Below, piece by piece: positions 27,389 through 35,215 of a stretch of 64,000 nucleotides of DNA; positions within the stretch are counted from its first letter, which is position 1; each line of letters starts with the position of its first letter. Source of the stretch: Pseudomonas sp. ANT_H4. Its GTDB lineage: Bacteria; Pseudomonadota; Gammaproteobacteria; Pseudomonadales; Pseudomonadaceae. The DNA lies in assembly GCF_008369295.1 (NCBI RefSeq), contig NZ_VOBG01000014.1, forward strand, positions 1-64,000, read 5' to 3'. Under the pieces are notes generated by a model. That model searched no databases, was not told where the DNA came from, and saw only the letters and a list, made by a program, of their open reading frames with translations. A program made the translations under genes and the position numbers.

Positions 27389-27981
27389 TGCTCGACAAAT
27401 ATGGGGTGGGCCTGGACCCGTACTGCTACCCTGGTAGCAGCGTCCTGCGTAACCGCCTCGACTTGTTCGATGAAGAGCGTCTGCACCAGGCCGAGCGGGA
27501 ATTGTCCGAAATTGCCGTCGGCAGCCTCCCCCTCTACCCGCCGCCCTACGACCTTGAACGGCTACAACACATCCACCGCATCCTGTTCGGCGATATCTAC
27601 GAATGGGCCGGTGCACTGCGCACGGTCAACATTCAGAAAGGCAACACCCTGTTCTGCACCCCGGAACGCATCCCGCCCGAAGCGGCAAAAATCATCCGGC
27701 AGATGGAACAGGCCAACTGGTTCATTGGCCTCGGCCAAGGCGAGCTGGTGTCCCGCATCGCCGAAGCCTACGGCGACCTCAACGTCATTCATCCTTTTCG
27801 CGAAGGCAATGGCCGGGCGCAGCGGATTCTGTTCGAGCAAATCATCGTCAATGCTGGGTTTTCGGTGAACTGGTGGCTGGTGAAAAATGCCGCGTGGATA
27901 CCCGCGAATATTGATGCGGTGGCGTGTGATTACCGGGGACTGGGGGCGATTTTTGAGCGGTGTATCAGTTCGCCGCATTAG
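27388..27981 (+). CDS. fic: Fic-domain AMP transferase (toxin)
   Basis: A 197-residue single-domain Fic protein that would attach AMP to a target protein. The catalytic motif HPFREGNGRAQR (residues 135-146) matches HPFx(D/E)GNGRxxR completely, with catalytic His135. The upstream flap LRTVNIQKGNTLFCTPERI positions the target. With YhfG it forms a class I toxin-antitoxin-like pair. Targets of E. coli-type Fic are poorly defined; gyrase and topoisomerase IV are modified by relatives. Confidence 0.9.
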   Translation: MLDKYGVGLDPYCYPGSSVLRNRLDLFDEERLHQAERELSEIAVGSLPLYPPPYDLERLQHIHRILFGDIYEWAGALRTVNIQKGNTLFCTPERIPPEAAKIIRQMEQANWFIGLGQGELVSRIAEAYGDLNVIHPFREGNGRAQRILFEQIIVNAGFSVNWWLVKNAAWIPANIDAVACDYRGLGAIFERCISSPH

Positions 27982-28109
27982 CCCTCGACCGTCAACTAAC
28001 CACCGCTGAGGCCGTCAAGCGAACGCCTCCTCAACAGCCACATTTGACTTGTTTCGTTTGAAGGACCTCAGCCCCATCGATAAAGTCAGTCATCCTCACC
28101 CACTCTCGC

Positions 28110-28472
28110 GTGCCCACCATGAACCTGGCCCCCAACTTCCCCGAAGACGCCGCCATGCAGCAGCTCCTGCAACTGCTGCACGAAGAAATCGGCTTGCCCG
28201 AACACAAGACCCTGCGCCTTGAAACCGCCATCAATCTCGATCTGGGTTGCGATGGCGTCGAAGCCAAACAGTTCATGGAAGCGCTGGAGCAAGACTTCGC
28301 CGTCGACCTGAACGACTACGACGCTTATCGTTACTTCCAACCTCCCGTCTTCGACGTATTCCTGAAACACCGAGCGAAAGGCCGCGGCGACAAAATCGCG
28401 CTGACCATCGGCATGCTCTATCTGGCAATCAAGACTCAACGCTGGGACACGCAAACCCTGGAAAACCTGTAG
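28110..28472 (+). CDS. DUF1493-family protein
   Basis: A 120-residue soluble protein. The region IGLPEHKTLRLETAINLDLGCDGVEAKQFMEALEQDF resembles the acyl-carrier-like fold of DUF1493 proteins, but no serine for phosphopantetheine is seen at the usual site. The start is GTG 28110 or ATG 28119; neither has a good ribosome binding site. The TAG stop lies inside the first arm of REP copy B. Function unknown; no related gene lies nearby. Confidence 0.65.
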   Translation: MPTMNLAPNFPEDAAMQQLLQLLHEEIGLPEHKTLRLETAINLDLGCDGVEAKQFMEALEQDFAVDLNDYDAYRYFQPPVFDVFLKHRAKGRGDKIALTIGMLYLAIKTQRWDTQTLENL

Positions 28473-28567
28473 GAGCGAGCTTGCTCGCGAACAACCTGAG
28501 AACGCCGCGTTAAACCTGGAAGCCCGCGTTATCGTTAACGACCTTCGCGAGCAAGCTCGCGCCTACA
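28467..28567. repeat. REP unit (about 100 bp), copy B
   Basis: Left arm 28467-28490 (core gagcgagcttgctcgcga) is identical to copy A. Right arm 28545-28567 has one change. The spacer shares ctgagaacgccgcg and cgcgttatcgtt-acgacct with copy A. The stop codon of the DUF1493 gene is within the left arm. Confidence 0.85.
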
Positions 28568-28581
28568 ATTAAGGACCCTAC

Positions 28582-29445
28582 ATGGACGTACTAATGGGCC
28601 TGCTGGCCGCTCTGCTCTGGGGTGGCACCGACTTTCTCGTTGGCCTCAACGCCCGAGCCGTCGGCGTCAAACGCGCGGTGTACTTCGGCCAAGCCTTGGG
28701 CTTCGTGATCATGACCCTGCTGCTGATCATATTCCCCGCCTTCCTCCTGAAATCCCTCGCCGCGCCCTTGAGCGTCTGGCTCCTGGGCGCCGCAGCCGCC
28801 TTGCTCACTGTCTCCGGCGCCCTCGCCCTGTCCAAGGCCTTCGCCTTGGGAAAAGCCGCCATCGTCGCGCCGCTGGTGACGTCCTACGGCGTCGTCACTA
28901 CCTTGCTGTCCTGGGCCAGCGGCGAACACATAAACTTGATTCAACTCGGTTGCATCGCCCTGTGCGTAGTCGGCGTGATCCTCTCCAGCATCCACAAGGA
29001 CAACGGCATCCCCCACAACAGCTCCAATCGCTCCATCGCCTACGCCATGCTCGCCGCGATGCTTTATGGCACCAGCTTCTGGCTGCAAGGCCGCTACACC
29101 CTCCCGAGCCTTGGCCCGATTACCATGCTCTGGCTCGGTTATCTGGTGGGGCTGTGCGTGCTGGTGTTGATGGTCCTTAAAGTCAAAGACGGCCTGAAAA
29201 TCCCACCGCTAAAAAACTGCGCAACGCTGACCGGGGCGAGCTTGATGAACCTGGGCGGTTTCTCGGCATTTTCTTGGGGCGCGATGGCTGGGTCGGTTTC
29301 AGTGGTGACGGTGATCAGCACTCTGTCCGGCGGGATCGCGGCGATTTTGGGGTTTGTGTTTTTCAAGGAACGGCTGTCGGCGGTGCAAATAATGGGCGTT
29401 CTTTTAGTATTACTAGGAGCAATGACTTTGCATTTGGTTGGTTAA
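28582..29445 (+). CDS. DMT-superfamily (EamA) transporter
   Basis: A 287-residue inner-membrane protein with about ten hydrophobic segments and two EamA repeats (GLLAALLWGGTDFLVGL at the start; ASLMNLGGFSAFSWGAMAG in the second half). It is a metabolite exporter or importer of unknown substrate. The last 19 codons (from ATA 29389) use TTA, GTA, CTA, GGA and ATA, unlike the rest of the gene, and the following DNA is AT-rich. The 3' end therefore appears to belong to the incoming islet while keeping the reading frame. Confidence 0.85.
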   Translation: MDVLMGLLAALLWGGTDFLVGLNARAVGVKRAVYFGQALGFVIMTLLLIIFPAFLLKSLAAPLSVWLLGAAAALLTVSGALALSKAFALGKAAIVAPLVTSYGVVTTLLSWASGEHINLIQLGCIALCVVGVILSSIHKDNGIPHNSSNRSIAYAMLAAMLYGTSFWLQGRYTLPSLGPITMLWLGYLVGLCVLVLMVLKVKDGLKIPPLKNCATLTGASLMNLGGFSAFSWGAMAGSVSVVTVISTLSGGIAAILGFVFFKERLSAVQIMGVLLVLLGAMTLHLVG

Positions 29446-29553
29446 TTTTTGTGGTTTGTTTGAGGCTGGGGTCGAGTAAAAATTAGACATATGCGACGAA
29501 TCCCAGATAGTGGCAAAATGGCAGCTAGGAAAAATCGCCTGCAAGGAACGCGT

Positions 29554-30924
29554 ATGACTCAGGAGAGAAGAAAGGCATTTCAGGAGTACTTCAGTCCAGA
29601 AGCACTCCGAAAAGTGTTTATTGATAAAATTAAATCTAAGCCCAGCATCGGCATTGATGGTACCAGCGCGTCGGCTTTTGAGTCCTCTATCAGATCAGAA
29701 ACTGAAAGCTGTAGTAGAAAGATAAAATCTTATAAGTTTAAGTTTTCTCCTTATCTCGAAGAAGTCAAAAGCAAGGGAAAGAACAAACTGCCGCGAGTAA
29801 TATCCAAGCCAACCATTCGCGACAAGACACTGCTATCGTCAGCAAATAAGTGCCTACAGTCCTATTACCCCGACGCTATAAACAAAAAACTCCCAAATGA
29901 AATAATCAGGGAAATCAAGGAAAGCCTTAAGAATAGCAACGAAGATTTATTTTTCTGCAAAATCGATATTAAAAGCTTCTATGACCATATAAATCACGAG
30001 ATACTTCTAAAAAAACTAAGTAGAACAGTGGACAAAAAAACTTTATGGTTAATTTCTAACGCAATTAAAAACATCACTGTCAGCGCGAGCACGAAAAGAA
30101 AATTCTATCCCACTGAAAACTCTTTGGGCGTGCCTCAGGGGCTGCCTATCTCCAACATACTATCTGACATATATTTACACAGAATAGATAAAAAATTCGA
30201 ATCAGTGAATTACAGACGATATGTCGATGATATTTTAATTATCGCCTCAAAAGAAACCTCGAAAATAACAAAAGACATCAAAAACTTACTATACAAAATA
30301 AAGCTAGAAACGAATGAAAAAACAGAAGAAGGCCAAATAAGCGGTGGCCTAGAGTACTTGGGCTATAATTTCCTCGGCAACGACAAAGTTTCGGTCAGAG
30401 ATTCGTCACGAGATAAATTTACCGCCTCATTGATTGCACCAATCACACGATACAAAAAAGGCCAAGACAAATCAATTGGCACAACCTGGCTGACTATCGA
30501 GACGCGAAAAAACATACTAATCGAGCATCTCAATGAAAAAATAACAGGCGCTATAAGTGAGAAAAAAAGGTTTGGGTGGATATTTTATTTTATTGAAATA
30601 ACGGATCTTAAAATCCTATACGACCTAGATGCGATTATTAAAAGGGAGCTAAAAAAAGCACACCTGACCCCAGCTGAAATTTCGCGGGTAAAGCGCCTTT
30701 CCAGAGCCTATCACGAGGCAAAGCATAATCCAGAAGGCGGATACATACATAACTATGATACATACAAAACAACACAAGAAAAAATTAGCGCGCTAAGGCG
30801 CTTTGGATACTTAGACCCAAATGCATCTGCCGCATATGCGCCTGAGCACATTGATGCGCTATTCGAAAGGCTGAAGTCAAATCAGCTCTTGCAACTCGAA
30901 AGGGATATCGGCACTATGTACTAG
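29554..30924 (+). CDS. Reverse transcriptase, UG/Abi-like (putative antiphage)
   Basis: A 456-residue reverse transcriptase from ATG 29554, chosen because AAGGA (29543-29547) precedes it by six bases; the frame is open back to 29491. Motif A is FCKIDIKSFYDHI with Asp138, motif B is GVPQGLPISN (192-201), motif C is YVDD (223-226), and GLEYLGYNF (265-273) follows. All catalytic aspartates are present. An extra C-terminal helical region spans about 310-456. There is no maturase, endonuclease, integrase or retron VTG hallmark. Base and codon use are far more AT-rich than the flanks, indicating transfer. It is followed by a structured gap and a SLATT-like gene, the layout of a defence-associated reverse transcriptase (DRT) system. 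Confidence 0.88.
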   Translation: MTQERRKAFQEYFSPEALRKVFIDKIKSKPSIGIDGTSASAFESSIRSETESCSRKIKSYKFKFSPYLEEVKSKGKNKLPRVISKPTIRDKTLLSSANKCLQSYYPDAINKKLPNEIIREIKESLKNSNEDLFFCKIDIKSFYDHINHEILLKKLSRTVDKKTLWLISNAIKNITVSASTKRKFYPTENSLGVPQGLPISNILSDIYLHRIDKKFESVNYRRYVDDILIIASKETSKITKDIKNLLYKIKLETNEKTEEGQISGGLEYLGYNFLGNDKVSVRDSSRDKFTASLIAPITRYKKGQDKSIGTTWLTIETRKNILIEHLNEKITGAISEKKRFGWIFYFIEITDLKILYDLDAIIKRELKKAHLTPAEISRVKRLSRAYHEAKHNPEGGYIHNYDTYKTTQEKISALRRFGYLDPNASAAYAPEHIDALFERLKSNQLLQLERDIGTMY

Positions 30925-31060
30925 CCCCCTTTATGACCTGCTTTTTTTGGTCATAGATTCAAGAAAAATCTTGGGTATTGGTTACTATGCTTACGTAATA
31001 GTTGGCCTGTAAGGCTTCGGTTGATTCCGGGGAAATTAATCAGTTAACTTTAAGGGGGCA
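30924..31060 (+). ncRNA. Candidate structured RNA between RT and SLATT genes
   Basis: The gap begins with gccccctt (30924-30931) and ends with aagggggc (31052-31059), a perfect 8-bp closing stem. Inside are tatgacc/ggtcata (30932-30938, 30949-30955), caaga/tcttg (30960-30964, 30969-30973), actat/atagt (30984-30988, 30998-31002), gcct/aggc (31005-31008, 31012-31015) and ttgatt/aatcag (31021-31026, 31038-31043). It could be the template RNA of the reverse transcriptase, a regulator of SLATT translation, or both. I inferred the fold by eye, without energy calculation. Confidence 0.5.
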
Positions 31061-31066
31061 CTCCTT

Positions 31067-31657
31067 TTGTCACATATAAATACATTAGACGAACTCAGGA
31101 CTAAAATATGGAAAACCAAAGGAGCTAGGTTCAACGCAAGTAGGCGCCTGCAAGCTAGAAAAGTTTGGGGAGGGTATCTTGTATCTGCTTTCTCTATATA
31201 CATTCTCGCCATTGGTATTTTTTCTCTAACAGAAACGCATACCAATCCAACTTTAAATCTTTCGTCGATTATAGGCTCCTTACTAATTCTAGTTTTCAGC
31301 CTACACGAAGGATCTTTAAACGCCGAACAGAAAGCCGAAAGGCACCACGTATGTGCCAAAGATCTAACGGCACTTTACGATAAGGTCTCACTACAAATCC
31401 AAATCGCCGAGACATCTAAGGCGGAAGCCTTAATAGAAGAATATGCCCGCATAATCGATCGTTCTCCCGAAAATCACGACCTCATTGATTACAAGCTATT
31501 TAAAACCGAACACAAAGACTTCAAAGTCTCATGTCTCACAGCGTTAAAGATTGAGTTTAAATATTATAGCTTTCAAACTGCCTGCACGTTGCTAATCACG
31601 ACACCACTAATTTTACTATCCATTTTTTATGTGATGCATCAATCCCCAGCTGTTTAA
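31067..31657 (+). CDS. SLATT-domain membrane protein (putative effector)
   Basis: A 196-residue protein from TTG 31067, preceded by AAGGGGG at 8 bases. It has hydrophobic helices at about 34-54 (WGGYLVSAFSIYILAIGIFS), 63-82 and 168-190. Between them lie an amphipathic helix (NAEQKAERHHVCAKDLTALY) and the segment SPENHDLIDYKLFK, which resembles the SLATT family (two-helix membrane effectors found with SMODS, SLOG and RT genes). The expected action is pore formation or depolarisation of the cell membrane when phage infection is sensed. It shares the AT-rich composition of the RT gene. The ribosome binding site can pair with the bases at the RT stop codon. Confidence 0.75.
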   Translation: MSHINTLDELRTKIWKTKGARFNASRRLQARKVWGGYLVSAFSIYILAIGIFSLTETHTNPTLNLSSIIGSLLILVFSLHEGSLNAEQKAERHHVCAKDLTALYDKVSLQIQIAETSKAEALIEEYARIIDRSPENHDLIDYKLFKTEHKDFKVSCLTALKIEFKYYSFQTACTLLITTPLILLSIFYVMHQSPAV

Positions 31658-31668
31658 GTACTTTCAAT

Positions 31669-31698
31669 AAAAAACCGCCCGCAAGGGGCGGCTTTTTC
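31669..31698. terminator. Bidirectional intrinsic terminator at the islet right edge
   Basis: Stem aaaaccgccc/ggggcggcttttt around gcaa, with A- and T-runs on both sides. It serves pckA on the minus strand and the RT-SLATT unit on the plus strand. It marks the return to GC-rich core DNA. Confidence 0.8.
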
Positions 31699-31714
31699 AA
31701 ACAGCTACCGAATC

Positions 31715-33262
31715 TTACAACTTCGGCCCAGCCGCCTTGATCGCGTCGCTCACTTCAAACTTCTTGAAGTTCTCAACAAACAACCCGGTCAGCGCTTTCG
31801 CTGCTTCATCGTAAGCAGCCTTGTCAGCCCAAGTGTTACGTGGGTTCAACAAGCCAGTTTCAACACCCGGCACGACCAATGGTACGTCGAGGTTGATGGT
31901 GTCGAGGTGTTCGGTTTCAGCACCGATCAACGCGCCGCTCTGGATCGCTGCAATCACGCCACGGGTGGTCGGGATGTTGAAGCGTTTGCCCACGCCGTAG
32001 CCGCCGCCGGTCCAGCCGGTGTTGACCAGGTAGACCTTGGAGCCGAAGCCGCGGATGCGCTTGATCAGCAGTTCTGCGTATTCGCCAGCCGGACGCGGGA
32101 AGAACGGTGCGCCAAAGCAGGTGGAGAAGGTTGACTTGATGCCGCTGCCCGAACCCATTTCAGTCGAGCCCACCAAAGCGGTGTAGCCAGACAGGAAGTG
32201 GTAGGCCGCTTGTTCTTCGCTGAGGATCGACACTGGCGGCAGTACGCCGGTCAGGTCGCAGGTCAGGAAGATCACGGCGTTTGGCTCGCCACCGAGGTTT
32301 TTCGGTGCGCGTTTTTCGATCAGTTCACGCGGGTAGGCGGCGCGGCTGTTCTGGGTCAGGCTGTCGTCGGCGTAGTCGGCCTTTTTGTCGGCATCCAGGA
32401 CAACGTTTTCCAGTACGGCGCCGTGCTGGATGGCTTTCCAGATCACCGGCTCGTTCTTCTCGGACAGGTCGATGCACTTGGCATAGCAACCGCCTTCGAT
32501 GTTGAAGACCACGCCAACGCCCCAGCCGTGTTCGTCGTCGCCGATCAGGTAGCGGCTTTCGTCGGCGGACAGGGTGGTTTTACCGGTGCCCGACAGGCCG
32601 AAGAACAACGTGACGTCGCCTTCTTCGCCCATGTTGGCAGCGCAGTGCATTGGCAGCACGTCGACGGCTGGCAGCAGGAAATTTTGTACGGAGAACAGGG
32701 CTTTTTTCATTTCTCCGGCGTAGCGCATGCCAGCGATCAGCACTTTCTTGGCCGCGAAGTTGATGATCACGGTGCCGTCGGAGTTGGTGCCGTCACGCTC
32801 AGGTTCGCAGACGAACTCTGGGACGTTGAGGATCTGCCACTCGCCCTTGCCGCCGGCGTTGTACTGGCCAGCTTCAGGGTTGATGAACAGGCAACGGCCG
32901 AACAGGTTGTGCCAGGCAGTACCGGTGGTCATTTTGACCGGCAGGTAGTGCGCCGGGTCGGAGCCTACATGCACGTGGGAAACAAAACGCTCACGCTCGC
33001 CGATGAAGGCTTCAACGCGGTTCCACAGGGCGTCGAACTTGTCGGCCGGGAACTTGCGGTTGATCGGGCCCCAGGCGATGGCGGCCTGGGTGGAAGGCTC
33101 TTCAACGATGAAACGATCGACCGGCGAACGGCCGGTACGGTGACCGGTGTGTACGACCAGCGCGCCAGTATCGGCAAGCTCGCCTTCACCGCGCTGCAGG
33201 GCTTCTTTGACCAGATCGTCAACACTCAGATCGGTGTATACGGCGTTATTGGCTTGCGTCAT
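31715..33262 (-). CDS. pckA: Phosphoenolpyruvate carboxykinase (ATP)
   Basis: Converts oxaloacetate and ATP to phosphoenolpyruvate, the entry to gluconeogenesis. It has 515 residues. The kinase loop is FFGLSGTGKTTLSAD, preceded by MHCAANMGEEGDVTLF and the early HTGHRTGRSPVDRF. CYAKCIDLSEKNEP and the later GTGWTGG-like VNTGWTGGGYGVGKR match the ATP type. ATG 33262 follows GGGGAACC. It is transcribed alone and convergent to the RT-SLATT islet. Confidence 0.96.
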   Translation of the reverse strand: MTQANNAVYTDLSVDDLVKEALQRGEGELADTGALVVHTGHRTGRSPVDRFIVEEPSTQAAIAWGPINRKFPADKFDALWNRVEAFIGERERFVSHVHVGSDPAHYLPVKMTTGTAWHNLFGRCLFINPEAGQYNAGGKGEWQILNVPEFVCEPERDGTNSDGTVIINFAAKKVLIAGMRYAGEMKKALFSVQNFLLPAVDVLPMHCAANMGEEGDVTLFFGLSGTGKTTLSADESRYLIGDDEHGWGVGVVFNIEGGCYAKCIDLSEKNEPVIWKAIQHGAVLENVVLDADKKADYADDSLTQNSRAAYPRELIEKRAPKNLGGEPNAVIFLTCDLTGVLPPVSILSEEQAAYHFLSGYTALVGSTEMGSGSGIKSTFSTCFGAPFFPRPAGEYAELLIKRIRGFGSKVYLVNTGWTGGGYGVGKRFNIPTTRGVIAAIQSGALIGAETEHLDTINLDVPLVVPGVETGLLNPRNTWADKAAYDEAAKALTGLFVENFKKFEVSDAIKAAGPKL

Positions 33263-33441
33263 GAGGTTCCCCGTCGGCCTATGGCCGAGTGCTCCAAACG
33301 TTTTGTAGTAGAAAGTTGCGCACTACTACCGCAGAAAAAGTGGGCCGGATTATGCCAGAAAAGCCCAAAAAAAGTAGGGCCCTCCCGTCAGAACGGCGTT
33401 AATCCGGCGTTTGTCAGGTGATTTACCTGTGCTTAAACGTT

Positions 33442-34344
33442 TTAGTGGCGGGTGCCCGAAGGGGTATCGACGCCCGCCCCGGCGAACAATTGAGCGATAT
33501 CGGCGGTGTCGAACAGGTAGCGCTGGTTGCAGAACTGGCAATCGATTTCGATATTGCCACCGTGTTCTACCACCAGAGTCTGGGCATCTTCCAGGCCCAG
33601 GCTCACCAAGGCATTGGCCGAGCGCTCGCGGGAACAGCTGCAGCGAAAGCGCAGGGACTGTACGTCGAACAGGCGCACGGTTTCTTCGTGGTAGAGGCGG
33701 TGCAGGACGGTTTCGTTGTCCAGGCCCAGCAACTCTTCGGCGGTCAGGGTGCTGGCCAGGGCGGTGATGTGCTGCCAACTGGCGGCGCGGTCTTCCTCAT
33801 CGCGGATACGGTCGGCCGGCAGTTGCTGCAACAGCAGGCCACGGGCGCGCTTGCCGTCGGCGTTGAGCCAGAAACGGGTGCCCACTTGCTGGGACATCAC
33901 GAAATAGTTGGTGAAGCACTCCGACAGATCGGCGCCGTCCAGGTCAACGATGCCCTGATAACGCTGGCCCTGGGTCGGGTCGACGGTGAGGGCCAGCACG
34001 CCGCCGGGCATCAGGTCGGCCAGCGTGGCGTCAGGAGCGATCTGGTCGGCTTCGTAACGGGCCAGGCCGCGGATTTCGCGCTCGCTGGAGCACTCGATCA
34101 TCAGCAGTGGGATCGGACCATCGGAACGGGCCTGCAGGATCAGCAAGCCATCGAACTTCAAGGTACCGACCAGCAGCGAGGCAGCGGCCATCAGCTCGCC
34201 GAGTAGTTGCGCGACCGGCTCCGGATAGGGGTGCTTGGCAAGGACTTCGGCATAGCTGCGCTCCAAGGCGACCAGTTCGCCGCGGGCGTCGTTGTCGTCG
34301 AAGATGAAGCGTTGGGTGAAGTCGGTGTCCGGTAGATCAGTCAT
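33442..34344 (-). CDS. hslO: Redox-regulated chaperone Hsp33
   Basis: A cytoplasmic holdase activated by oxidation. I start it at ATG 34344 (MTDLPDTDFTQRF, 300 residues); the upstream extension to 34512 has no family likeness. The zinc switch is intact: Cys235-x-Cys237 (FRCSCSRER) and Cys269-x2-Cys272 (DCQFCNQRYLF). GYFxxSEQ-type NYFVMSQQVGTRF is present. It lies downstream of hslR on the same strand, the usual hslR-hslO order. Confidence 0.94.
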   Translation of the reverse strand: MTDLPDTDFTQRFIFDDNDARGELVALERSYAEVLAKHPYPEPVAQLLGELMAAASLLVGTLKFDGLLILQARSDGPIPLLMIECSSEREIRGLARYEADQIAPDATLADLMPGGVLALTVDPTQGQRYQGIVDLDGADLSECFTNYFVMSQQVGTRFWLNADGKRARGLLLQQLPADRIRDEEDRAASWQHITALASTLTAEELLGLDNETVLHRLYHEETVRLFDVQSLRFRCSCSRERSANALVSLGLEDAQTLVVEHGGNIEIDCQFCNQRYLFDTADIAQLFAGAGVDTPSGTRH

Positions 34345-34511
34345 AGGTCTGGGTATCTGAATTGATGACGATGTTTCTAGAATTATGCGCTTTAGCACCG
34401 ATTTGGTGCATTTCTCCCCTGAAAAACGAAGTGTTTTAAAGCGAAGATGAGACAGTTTATGAACAAACCGGGCGTGTTCCAAGCCAAGTGACGCCTCGGG
34501 CGATTGATCCA

Positions 34512-34919
34512 TTAATCATCGTTGCCGCTGCCGCGAAACTTGAACAAATCGCGGCGCTGCTTCTTGCTCGGTTTGCCGTCGGTGCTGACACCCAGTGATC
34601 CGGCCTTGCGCATCGCCGCCGCGTTCTCGCGCTTGGCGATGCTGGCTTCGGTCTCGGCGTACAAGGCCTGTGCCTCGGGCGCGCCTCGGCGGACGATAGA
34701 GAGCGCCTGAACCACCACCGTGCGCTCATCAAAACCGACGCGGATCTGGAACTCATCACCCATGCGCGGCTCCTTGCCCGGCTTGCAGCGCTCACCACGA
34801 CAATGCACCTTGCCACTCTCGATCGCGGCCTTGGCCAGCGCACGGGTCTTGTAGAAGCGCGCCGCCCACAGCCATTTGTCCAAACGGACTTTTTCGTCCT
34901 CTTCCTGCTTTTGAGCCAC
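34512..34919 (-). CDS. hslR: Ribosome-associated heat shock protein Hsp15 (S4 domain)
   Basis: Binds the free 50S subunit carrying a nascent chain and helps recycle it. I prefer GTG 34919 (135 residues, VAQKQEEDEKVRLDKWLWAA by codon, Met in protein); the open frame reaches 34982 without family likeness. The S4 RNA-binding domain spans about 10-70 (VRLDKWLWAARFYKTRALAK, IESGKVHCRGERCKPG). The basic C-terminus (KPSKKQRRDLFKFRG) is typical. Confidence 0.9.
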   Translation of the reverse strand: MAQKQEEDEKVRLDKWLWAARFYKTRALAKAAIESGKVHCRGERCKPGKEPRMGDEFQIRVGFDERTVVVQALSIVRRGAPEAQALYAETEASIAKRENAAAMRKAGSLGVSTDGKPSKKQRRDLFKFRGSGNDD

Positions 34920-35215
34920 TTGAATTCCCCGCTCTGAAAAATGCCGCAACTGAACAGTCGAACCCCTTCGACGCATAAACATCGGGGCTCATCTAAGATA
35001 CGCCAGTCACTACACTGTTTCTGTGAGTTTCCATTGAGCCGACTGATTTCTGAAGCTCGATAGATAACGGTCGCCATTTGCCAAGTATTCTGCGTGAATA
35101 CCGCGAATTCGATCCCGAACCCTGAGAACAGTTCGGGGATTGTCACAATCCGTGAGCAGTTGGACGTTACTGTCCTCGACGACTACGAGTTATTTCTGAA
35201 TGCCGGTTACCCATA

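Noticed and set aside
29491..30924. Group II intron maturase
   Set aside because: No maturase or HNH endonuclease domain is visible, and no domain V-type hairpin follows the gene.
30932..30955. Intrinsic terminator after the RT gene
   Set aside because: The T-run lies in the loop of the tatgacc/ggtcata hairpin rather than after it, so it does not have the layout of a terminator.
29491..31060. Retron with msr-msd RNA
   Set aside because: The RT lacks the retron VTG-type hallmark as far as I can see, and no branching guanosine with a nested msr/msd layout is evident before it.
31036..31359. 107-codon minus-strand frame opposite the SLATT gene
   Set aside because: It has no family likeness, and the plus-strand frame has membrane helices, SLATT-like segments and a ribosome binding site.
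29446..31700. Prophage or integrative element carrying the RT pair
   Set aside because: No integrase, no recognisable attachment repeats and no tRNA were found at the islet edges.
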